From the NCBI GenBank assembly GCA_025350885.1, contig JANXXA010000270.1:1-5159 (forward strand): 5,159 nucleotides of DNA. The letters are read 5' to 3'. Each line of letters starts with the position of its first letter. The stretch's first letter is position 1. Source of the DNA: Phenylobacterium sp. GTDB taxonomy: Bacteria > Pseudomonadota > Alphaproteobacteria > Caulobacterales > Caulobacteraceae. The notes beneath the pieces are model-generated. The model made no database searches. It was given only the letters and a program-made list of their open reading frames with translations, and was not told the DNA's origin. Positions 1 through 4,707 of this stretch are shown here, piece after piece. The translations under genes and the position numbers were made by a program.

Positions 1-39
1 ATGCTCGACTTCGCCGAGGCCGGTTTCAACGCGACGTGA
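1..39 (+). CDS. possible C-terminal end of an upstream plus-strand gene (partial)
   Basis: Frame 1 is open from the window edge and reads MLDFAEAGFNAT before a TGA at 37-39. The composition (Phe-Ala-Glu-Ala-Gly-Phe) looks like a plausible protein tail. The stop lies 11 bases before the stop of the convergent udgX-like gene, a normal tail-to-tail arrangement. A 10-bp palindrome, AGCGCGCGCT at 43-52, sits between the two ends but has no T tract. Only 12 codons are visible, so no product can be named. The ATG at position 1 is probably an internal Met, not a start. Confidence is low because the other plus frames are also open for similar lengths. Confidence 0.3.
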   Translation: MLDFAEAGFNAT

Positions 40-50
40 AACAGCGCGCG

Positions 51-1514
51 CTATTCGGCTAACGTCCAGGCGTACTTCAGGTCCTCCACGAACTGCTCAT
101 AGGCCCGCGCTTTCGCCTCGGGATCAGGAACCCGCAGCAGATAGGCCGGGTGAAAGGTCACCACACCCTGCGCGCGATCCGGCAACGGAAACGCCCGCTG
201 GCGCATGGCCGCGACGGCCATCGGCTTGCCGAACACCGCCAGCGCCGCGGTGGCGCCCAGGACCACGATGACGCGGGGCCGCACGATCCGGCGCTCATGA
301 TCCAGCCACCAGCGGCAGGCGGTGACCTCGCCTGTGTTCGGAGTCTTGTGGATGCGTCGCTTGCCGCGAAGTTCGTGCTTGAAGTGCTTCACCGCATTGG
401 TGACGAAGGCCTGGTCCCGGGGAACGCCGGCCGCCGCCAGCGCCTTGTCGAGCATCTGGCCGGCGGGGCCGACGAAGGGCCGCCCGGCCAGGTCCTCCTG
501 ATCGCCGGGCTGCTCGCCCACCAGCATCAGCCGCGCCCGGCCCGGCCCCTCGCCCGCCACCCCCTGGGTTGCGTCGCGATAGAGGTCGCAGCGTCGGCAC
601 ATCTGCAGGCCGGCCTGAATCTGCTCCAGATCGCCCGGGGCCAGGCCGTCGAACGGGGCGTCGCGGTGGGTCCGCTGGACGGCGCGGACCACCCGGCGGG
701 ACGGGACTGACGGCGGCTGGCTGACCATGGCGCCGGCGCGGGCCTCGGCGCGTTCGATCAGCTCGGGGATCAGCCTGGCCTCCGGCAGGTTGCGCCAATA
801 GCGCTTGGGCATTTCCTTTTGCATCGCGCCGACCTTCAGCCGCGCCGGATTGAAGATCGAGGCGTAGTAGGTGCGCCAGTAGTCCTCCAGATCGTCCTGC
901 ATCGGCGCGTCGGCCGCATCGGCGCCGGGCGTGAAACAGATCTGGCGCCGGTCCCAGTGGGCGCAGACGTCCGGCGTCAGCACGGAGAAGTTCATGTTGG
1001 CGAACCGGCGCGCGAAAAACGGCGCGGTGGCCTCGGTCACCCGGTGCGCCGGCTCGAACCACGCCACGTAGGTCTCAGGCGTGGGGGTCTCAAGCGCGGG
1101 GGTCCCAGTCAACCCTGGATCAGTGACCAGCCGGAACCGCACGAAGGCCTTCATCTTGTGTTCGGCCTGGGCCACGGCCCTGGCGAAGCCGCGCGCCTTC
1201 TGCACATCGGGATCGGAGTGCAGGCGCAGCAGGTGAGGTTCGCGCGCCAGCCGCCAGAGCAACCGATAGAGCAGCGAAAAACGCTCATCGGAGCGATGCA
1301 GGATCACCGCGTCGGCCAGGGCCAGAAAATCCTTCGGCACGGTGAAGGTCGCGGGATCGCAGGGCGGCTCAGGCGCCGGGTCGGCGAACAGGTCTTCCGC
1401 CCCGTCCACGGTCCACAGCGTGGCTTCCGGCGACACCTGCCGGGCGCGCAGCCGCCGCGCCGCCTCCCGCCAGCCGACGAAATCGGTCTCCGAGGCCAGG
1501 CGCACGACCTGCAT
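51..1514 (-). CDS. udgX: DUF4130 / UdgX-type uracil-DNA binding fusion protein
   Basis: This 487-residue protein has two parts. Residues 1 to about 265 match the DUF4130 type (TIGR03915 as remembered): AEHKMKAFVRFR at 117-128, YVAWFEP at 149-155, and DYWRTYYASIFNPARLK at 211-227 followed by EMPKRYWRNLPEARLIPEL. This domain has no known activity. Residues about 285-487 are a family-4-like uracil-DNA glycosylase domain. It has C306 and C309 (CRRC), GEQPGDQEDLAGRPFVGPAG at 333-352, the UdgX signature loop KRRIH at 385-389, C400, and FHPAYLLR at 454-461. In characterised UdgX the loop His attacks C1' and leaves the protein covalently bound to the abasic site. Here that residue would be H389. H377 (VKHFK) sits where family 4 enzymes carry a cluster cysteine. 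The ATG overlaps the upstream radical SAM stop in TGATG, which supports this start and translational coupling. Both domains appear intact. Expected role: cytosolic capture of uracil in single-stranded DNA. Confidence 0.93.
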   Translation of the reverse strand: MQVVRLASETDFVGWREAARRLRARQVSPEATLWTVDGAEDLFADPAPEPPCDPATFTVPKDFLALADAVILHRSDERFSLLYRLLWRLAREPHLLRLHSDPDVQKARGFARAVAQAEHKMKAFVRFRLVTDPGLTGTPALETPTPETYVAWFEPAHRVTEATAPFFARRFANMNFSVLTPDVCAHWDRRQICFTPGADAADAPMQDDLEDYWRTYYASIFNPARLKVGAMQKEMPKRYWRNLPEARLIPELIERAEARAGAMVSQPPSVPSRRVVRAVQRTHRDAPFDGLAPGDLEQIQAGLQMCRRCDLYRDATQGVAGEGPGRARLMLVGEQPGDQEDLAGRPFVGPAGQMLDKALAAAGVPRDQAFVTNAVKHFKHELRGKRRIHKTPNTGEVTACRWWLDHERRIVRPRVIVVLGATAALAVFGKPMAVAAMRQRAFPLPDRAQGVVTFHPAYLLRVPDPEAKARAYEQFVEDLKYAWTLAE

Positions 1515-2737
1515 CAGAACAGATCCAGCTGTCGCGGGGCCACATGCTCGCGCAGGTCGGCGCGGTCGGTCAGCCCGCCGGGCGTCCAGTCGGCGACCAC
1601 AATGAACGGCTTCAGTTTCTCGATCCCGCGGGTCAGCCGGCGGACATCCTCCAGCACCAGGCGCTTGAAACGCCGCACCTCCAGCATCCGATCGACTGAG
1701 CGCACGCCCAGGCCCGGAACCCGCAGCATCTGCTCGCGCTCGGCGATGTTGAGATCCAGCGGGAAGTCGCCGCGATGGCGCAGCGCCCAGGCGAGCTTGG
1801 GATCGATGTCCAGCTCCAGGTCCTCGGCCTCGCCGACGATCTCGGCGCGAGCGAAGCCGTAGAAGCGCATCAGCCAGTCGGCCTGATAGAGCCGGTGCTC
1901 GCGCAACAGTGGCGGCCGGGCCAGCGGCAGGCGCGCGGTGGCGTCGGGGATCGGCGAGAAGGCGGAATAATAGACCCGGCGCATCTGGTAGGCGCCGTAG
2001 AGCGTCTCGCTGCGCCTGAGGATCTCGCCGTCGCTGGCGGCATCGGCGCCGACGATCATCTGCGTCGACTGACCGGCCGGGGCGAACTTGGCCGGCCGCG
2101 CCTTGCGCCCCTTTTCCGAGCCGGCGTCAATGCCGAGGCGCACCGCGCCCATGGACTTGCGGATGCCACCGGCGTTTTTCTCGGGCGCCAGTTCAGCCAG
2201 GCTCTCGTCGCGCGGAAGCTCGATATTTATCGACACCCGGTCCGCATAGAGCCCGGCTTGGTTGACCAGCGCCGGCGCGGCCTCGGGGATCAGCTTCAGG
2301 TGGATGTAGCCGCGGAAATCGTGGACCTCGCGCAGGGTGCGGGCGACCCGCACCATTTCCTCCATGGTGTAGTCGGCGCTGCGGATGATGCCCGACGACA
2401 GGAACAGGCCTTCGATATAGTTGCGCTTGTAGAACCCGATGGTCAGGTCGCACACCTCCTCGACCGAAAAACGCGCCCGGGGCGTGTTGGAACTGACCCG
2501 GTTCACGCAATAGGCGCAGTCGTAGACACAGAAGTTGGTCAGCAGGATCTTCAGCAGGCTGATGCACCGCCCATCGGGCGCATAGGCGTGGCAGATGCCC
2601 ATGCCGCCATCCACCGACCCGACCCCCTTGCCGCCCCGGCTGTCGCGTTTCGCCCCGCCGGACGAGGCGCAGGAGGCGTCATACTTGGCCGCGTCCGAGA
2701 GGATCGCCAGCTTGCGTTTCAGGTCCAGGGTCGCCAT
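1514..2737 (-). CDS. radical SAM protein linked to UDG (TIGR03916-type), putative DNA modification/repair
   Basis: This 407-residue protein carries the radical SAM cluster motif CX3CX2C at C70, C74 and C77 (FCVYDCAYC), preceded by SLLKILLTN at 60-68. That pattern is typical of the roughly 400-residue family recorded as always paired with a DUF4130/UDG-like protein. Further cysteines at C23, C49 and C58 may serve an auxiliary site (inference). IHLKLIPEA at 145-153, VSINIELP at 168-175 and STQMIVGA at 224-231 are barrel-type segments. VPGLGVRSVDRMLEVRRF at 340-357 reads as a helix-hairpin-helix DNA-binding motif. The last five residues, QLDLF (403-407), match the beta-clamp binding consensus QL(S/D)LF. 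The length fits an intact protein. It is the first gene of the operon, overlaps the next by one base, and lies behind a LexA box. GGGGG directly abuts the ATG, so the ribosome site is poor and the mRNA may be leaderless. The substrate and reaction are unknown; DNA repair is inferred from partner and motifs. Confidence 0.92.
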   Translation of the reverse strand: MATLDLKRKLAILSDAAKYDASCASSGGAKRDSRGGKGVGSVDGGMGICHAYAPDGRCISLLKILLTNFCVYDCAYCVNRVSSNTPRARFSVEEVCDLTIGFYKRNYIEGLFLSSGIIRSADYTMEEMVRVARTLREVHDFRGYIHLKLIPEAAPALVNQAGLYADRVSINIELPRDESLAELAPEKNAGGIRKSMGAVRLGIDAGSEKGRKARPAKFAPAGQSTQMIVGADAASDGEILRRSETLYGAYQMRRVYYSAFSPIPDATARLPLARPPLLREHRLYQADWLMRFYGFARAEIVGEAEDLELDIDPKLAWALRHRGDFPLDLNIAEREQMLRVPGLGVRSVDRMLEVRRFKRLVLEDVRRLTRGIEKLKPFIVVADWTPGGLTDRADLREHVAPRQLDLF

Positions 2738-2744
2738 CCCCCGA

Positions 2745-2773
2745 GTTCTAATGTTCTTATTTTGTTCTGTAAA
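2745..2773 (-). promoter_or_regulatory. candidate promoter of the radical SAM-udgX operon
   Basis: On the minus strand TTTACA (2773-2768), a 17-base spacer and TAGAAC (2750-2745) resemble a housekeeping promoter. The LexA box fills the spacer. The -10 hexamer ends only 7 bases before the ATG, so transcription would start at or next to the start codon and give a leaderless mRNA. An alternative -10, TACAAT at 2791-2786, would give a normal leader and put the LexA box just downstream of the start site, but it has no good -35. Confidence 0.45.
2753..2767 (-). promoter_or_regulatory. LexA (SOS) box, GTTC-N7-GTTC
   Basis: The plus strand reads GTTCTTATTTTGTTC, a perfect match to the direct-repeat LexA operator of Alphaproteobacteria (GAAC-N7-GAAC on the minus strand). 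It ends 16 bases upstream of the radical SAM ATG. A third GTTC at 2745-2748, spaced by four bases, extends the array towards the gene. The box overlaps the spacer of the candidate promoter, the position expected for repression. It also lies 75 bases upstream of the divergent AlbA_2 gene, so it could affect both, although the short distance favours the operon. Confidence 0.82.
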
Positions 2774-2842
2774 GGCGTTGGCGATATTGTACCTCGCGTA
2801 CCCAGCTGGTGCCGAGGCGCGGGGATCGGCTAAGGTCGCCGG

Positions 2843-3517
2843 ATGGGGATTGTCGATCCACAGCGATTGCTAGAAACACTCATCGCTCAGCCGCGCGAGA
2901 CGGAGTGGCTTGAGTTCAAGCAAAATCAGTTCGACCACGACAGCATCGGCAAATATGTGTCGGGCTTGGCGAACTCCGCGATGTTGCACAACGAGCCGAA
3001 CGCCTACCTCGTCTTCGGTGTCGAGGACGACACGCACAAAGTGGTCGGCACCGGGCTGCGCCTCAAGGCCGAAACCGTTGGGGGCGAACCGCTGGAGCAT
3101 TGGCTGTCGAAGCTTCTGCACCCGGCGATCCTCGTTGAATTTATCTCGTTCGAGTACAACCAGCTCCACATAGAGCTTTTGTGCATCCACCCGGCCTACA
3201 TGAGCCCGGTGCGGTTCACCCCGCCTCTTTTTCAGGTGGTTCAGGACTCGCTAGTGGTCACCATTTTCGCGGCCAGAAGCTTTGCGGCCATGACGAAGGA
3301 TGACCGCATCAGGGCTTGTTATCAGCACGCCTCGGTTCGTTGGGAAGCGGGGATGGCAATGAGCAACCAGAGCTTGCGCGACCGTTTTGGGCTTTCCCAA
3401 GCTCAGTACCCTCAGGTGTCGCTGGTAATTAGCGATGCCAAAGATGCCGGCCTGATCAAGCCCCAGGATGAGGGGCAGGCGAACAGGGTTGCAAGGTACA
3501 TCCCTTTTTGGGCCTGA
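2843..3517 (+). CDS. short AlbA_2 (Schlafen-type) domain protein with apparent internal deletion
   Basis: Residues 1 to about 125 form an AlbA_2 domain: ETEWLEFKQN at 19-28, the SIGKYVSGLANSA stretch at 34-46, and AYLVFGVEDDTHKVVGT at 54-70. Residues about 128-224 resemble the far C-terminus of the same family: PLFQVV, SFAAMTKDDRIRACYQHA at 146-163, MSNQSLRDRFGLS at 173-185, a winged-helix-like segment ending DAGLIKP (201-207), and ARYIPFWA at the end. In full-length relatives, as remembered, these parts are separated by about 250 residues that include a GHKL-ATPase-like region. Here PVRF (122-125) runs straight into PLFQ without a frameshift. Start: AAGG at 2832-2835 with a 7-base spacer, and an in-frame TAA at 2831-2833. 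The gene is divergent from the radical SAM operon, 105 bases apart. Its GC content is visibly lower than its neighbours. It could be a decayed gene or a functional two-domain form; the role is unknown, possibly regulatory. Confidence 0.8.
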   Translation: MGIVDPQRLLETLIAQPRETEWLEFKQNQFDHDSIGKYVSGLANSAMLHNEPNAYLVFGVEDDTHKVVGTGLRLKAETVGGEPLEHWLSKLLHPAILVEFISFEYNQLHIELLCIHPAYMSPVRFTPPLFQVVQDSLVVTIFAARSFAAMTKDDRIRACYQHASVRWEAGMAMSNQSLRDRFGLSQAQYPQVSLVISDAKDAGLIKPQDEGQANRVARYIPFWA

Positions 3518-3518
3518 G

Positions 3519-3542
3519 CTTATGTAACTCGTTCGCCCTTGA
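3519..3542 (+). repeat. direct repeat copy A
   Basis: This copy begins CTTATGTAACTC and matches copy B at 21 of 24 positions, including 12 identical bases at the left end. It starts two bases after the AlbA_2 stop codon. Short flanking arms (GGGC 3510-3513 with GCCC 3535-3538, and GAG 3516-3518 with CTC 3528-3530) could fold the copy into a weak hairpin. Its right end overlaps a TTGACA at 3539-3544, but no -10 lies at the right distance. Confidence 0.65.
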
Positions 3543-3573
3543 CACGTTTGATAACGCTTTCCGAATCATAAAA

Positions 3574-3591
3574 ATATCCAGTGGATATAAT
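3574..3591 (+). promoter_or_regulatory. palindrome adjoining TATAAT (possible operator/promoter)
   Basis: ATATCCA (3574-3580), a central G and TGGATAT (3582-3588) form a perfect 15-bp palindrome. A perfect TATAAT at 3586-3591 overlaps its right arm. No convincing -35 lies 16-18 bases upstream, so a promoter is only possible. If it is active, transcription would run through copy B of the direct repeat towards the small gene at 3840. Confidence 0.3.
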
Positions 3592-3620
3592 GAGTTGCGA
3601 GCACATGGGAGCGAATGATT

Positions 3621-3644
3621 CTTATGTAACTCACTCGCCGTTGA
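3621..3644 (+). repeat. direct repeat copy B
   Basis: This is the second copy of the 24-bp repeat, 102 bases downstream of copy A, differing at three positions. Its left part lies inside an imperfect inverted repeat: GCGAATGA at 3611-3618 and TCACTCGC at 3631-3638, with seven of eight bases pairing around a 12-base loop. The spacing is a multiple of three, but there is no good evidence that the repeats are coding. Confidence 0.65.
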
Positions 3645-3677
3645 TATTTTTGGGCTTGGCCGTCCGGGTGCCGCTTT

Positions 3678-3707
3678 GCCGAGGATGCGCTCAAACACCT
3701 CCTCGGC
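3678..3707. repeat. GC-rich inverted repeat
   Basis: GCCGAGGA (3678-3685) and TCCTCGGC (3700-3707) are perfect 8-bp arms around a 14-base loop. No T tract follows on either strand, so it is not a standard intrinsic terminator. It may be RNA structure or a by-product of GC-rich former coding sequence. Confidence 0.45.
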
Positions 3708-3741
3708 CTCGGTGGGGCTTCGTCCGCCATCGGCTTCGGCG

Positions 3742-3768
3742 GGAACCGACCGTGGCCGGGACGGTTCC
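3742..3768. repeat. GGAACCG / CGGTTCC inverted repeat
   Basis: Seven-base perfect arms at 3742-3748 and 3762-3768 extend inwards by two further pairs after an A/A mismatch. The hairpin lies 71 bases upstream of the small protein start. It has no T tract. It could be an operator or leader structure for the downstream genes. The GGAAC half also resembles an EcfG -35 element, but the matching -10 is imperfect. Confidence 0.4.
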
Positions 3769-3825
3769 TAGTGCATGACCCGGCTCAATGTCCGGCGTCC
3801 GACGACCTAAACCCACGAAACTCAG

Positions 3826-3832
3826 AGGGAGG
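3826..3832 (+). promoter_or_regulatory. strong Shine-Dalgarno site for the 49-residue ORF
   Basis: AGGGAGG ends seven bases before the ATG at 3840. It is the best ribosome binding site in the window. It fixes the start at 3840 and argues against the longer in-frame reading from 3771, which lacks such a site. Confidence 0.75.
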
Positions 3833-3839
3833 TCCAACC

Positions 3840-3989
3840 ATGACTCAGGGATTTCAGCAACAGAACCCGATGTTGAATTACATGGCGCGCAAGTCGGCGC
3901 CGTCGCCGCAGCATGGTCAGAAAGCGGCTGCCACGGTCGTTGCGCCGGCGCCTCCAAAGCGGTCTTTCGAGCCCCGCCCTGGCCGCTGA
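3840..3989 (+). CDS. small basic hypothetical protein, 49 residues
   Basis: This short protein begins MTQGFQQQNPMLNYMARKSA and ends PPKRSFEPRPGR. It is rich in Gln, Ala, Pro, Lys and Arg, with no acidic residue until a single Glu near the end, and no membrane segment or signal peptide. It looks disordered and basic, compatible with binding nucleic acid or a protein partner, but no family was recognised and no function is claimed. The case for a real gene rests on the near-ideal ribosome binding site, a protein-like N-terminus, and same-strand placement 59 bases before the DUF6134-like gene. An upstream in-frame ATG at 3771 would add 23 residues but has no ribosome site. Confidence 0.6.
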   Translation: MTQGFQQQNPMLNYMARKSAPSPQHGQKAAATVVAPAPPKRSFEPRPGR

Positions 3990-4048
3990 GGCATCTTTTT
4001 CCGGCGCGGCGGCGTAAGTCTCTTCCGGGCGCAGCAGACAGGTAGTCG

Positions 4049-4663
4049 ATGGTTGAATTTCCTGGCGCCCTGGCGCGCCGCACGGTTCTTGCCGGCGGGT
4101 TGCTCCTGCCGCTGCTCCCCGGGCTCGCCGCCGCCGCGCCGCGATCGCTGGCCTTCGCGGTGTTCCGCAATGGGACCCGCATCGGCGAGCACCGGGTAAA
4201 CTTCACCGGCGACGGCGCCACTCTGACCGCCGCCACCGATGCGGTGATGACCGTCAGGCTCGGCCCCGTCCCGCTGTTCCGCTATCATCACAAGGCGCTC
4301 GAGACGCGCAGCGACGGGGTTTTCGCGAGCCTGGAAACCTCCACCGTCACCAACGGCAAGGCCGAGCACGTGGTCGCCGAGCGCACCGGCGCGGGCGTGC
4401 GGATCGACGGTCCCAGCGGCCGGGTCACCCTGGACGCCGACGTCAATCCCCTGACCCACTGGAACCCGCAGATCCTCGCCGGGCCGCTGTTCAATCCTCA
4501 GACCGGCAGGCTGATGAAGGTGCGCACGACGCGGGTTTCGCCGACCCACTGGACAATCCGCGGCGAGGCGGAGATCGACGATCTCTACGACGGCTCCGGC
4601 GCCTGGCAGTCGCTGAAGGGCAAACTCACCGACGGCTCGATGGTGGAATACCGCCGCATCTGA
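4049..4663 (+). CDS. exported DUF6134-like protein
   Basis: This 204-residue protein has an N-terminal export signal. Arg10-Arg11 in ARRTVLAGG is followed by a hydrophobic run to about residue 27 and an Ala-rich cleavage region at 27-30. RRTVL fits a twin-arginine signal, although a Sec signal is possible. The mature part starts LAFAVFRNGTRIGEHRVNF (34-52) and continues as a beta-rich domain with PLFRYHHKALETR at 75-87 and a tail with DLYDGSGAW at 178-186. The FxVFxxGxxIGxHxxxF opening and the RYxHxxxE element recall DUF6134, a family of unknown function in Caulobacterales and Sphingomonadales (from memory). Location would be periplasmic. The start is secured by an in-frame TAG at 4043-4045 just upstream; the ribosome site (CAGG at 4039-4042) is weak. 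The methyltransferase starts 38 bases after the stop. Confidence 0.8.
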   Translation: MVEFPGALARRTVLAGGLLLPLLPGLAAAAPRSLAFAVFRNGTRIGEHRVNFTGDGATLTAATDAVMTVRLGPVPLFRYHHKALETRSDGVFASLETSTVTNGKAEHVVAERTGAGVRIDGPSGRVTLDADVNPLTHWNPQILAGPLFNPQTGRLMKVRTTRVSPTHWTIRGEAEIDDLYDGSGAWQSLKGKLTDGSMVEYRRI

Positions 4664-4693
4664 CCCTTCCCCGCGGCCCGGTCTTGTGATCCC

Positions 4694-4707
4694 CTGCATC
4701 GATGCAG
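4694..4707. repeat. 14-bp perfect palindrome over the methyltransferase start
   Basis: CTGCATCGATGCAG is perfectly self-complementary and contains the ATG at 4702-4704. In RNA it could form a 5-bp stem with a TCGA tetraloop. The Shine-Dalgarno region of the same gene is poor, so the structure may influence initiation, or it may be chance. Confidence 0.5.

Larger units (their letters stand above)
3518..3839. other. intergenic stretch without a convincing gene
   Basis: About 320 bases separate the AlbA_2 stop from the small protein gene. The left half is AT-rich (22 G/C in the 60 bases 3541-3600) and holds two copies of a 24-bp repeat and a palindrome with TATAAT. The right half is GC-rich with three inverted repeats (3678-3707, 3724-3742 and 3742-3768). 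A minus-strand frame is open through much of it and contains EEVFERILGKAAPGRPSPK, possibly a relic of a coding sequence, but there is no ribosome binding site and it runs into antisense of the AlbA_2 gene. No tRNA, transposase or oppositely oriented terminal repeats of an insertion sequence were seen. Confidence 0.6.

Noticed and set aside
295..1062. 255-codon minus-strand ORF, and long plus-strand ORFs at 819-1862 and 1775-2833
   Set aside because: They are out-of-frame shadows of the UdgX and radical SAM genes, with Arg/Gly/Pro-rich or low-information sequence and no recognisable motifs, as expected in GC-rich DNA.
2760..2788. Plus-strand promoter for the AlbA_2 gene using GATATT at 2783-2788
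   Set aside because: The -35 match (TTGTTC at 15-base spacing) and the -10 are both weak. The Ts belong to the LexA box.
3519..3644. CRISPR array
   Set aside because: There are only two imperfect copies, separated by 78 bases of non-repeat DNA, and no cas genes.
3456..3698. 80-codon minus-strand ORF, in whose frame the direct repeats give ASELHK and ANELHK
   Set aside because: No ribosome binding site was seen, the C-terminal end is antisense to the AlbA_2 gene, and it crosses an AT-rich region with regulatory-looking palindromes. Kept only as a possible relic within the intergenic note.
3742..3766. EcfG (general stress sigma) promoter, GGAAC ... GGTT
   Set aside because: The -35 half is perfect, but the -10 half reads CGGTT rather than CGTT and the spacing is off. 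The sequence is better explained by the perfect inverted repeat.
3976..4000. Intrinsic terminator after the 49-residue ORF (T5 at 3996-4000)
   Set aside because: Only about three base pairs can form upstream of the T run, so there is no stable stem.
3917..4699. 260-codon minus-strand ORF opposite the DUF6134-like gene
   Set aside because: The plus strand has an export signal, a bounded start and family-like motifs. The minus frame is a composition artefact without a domain.
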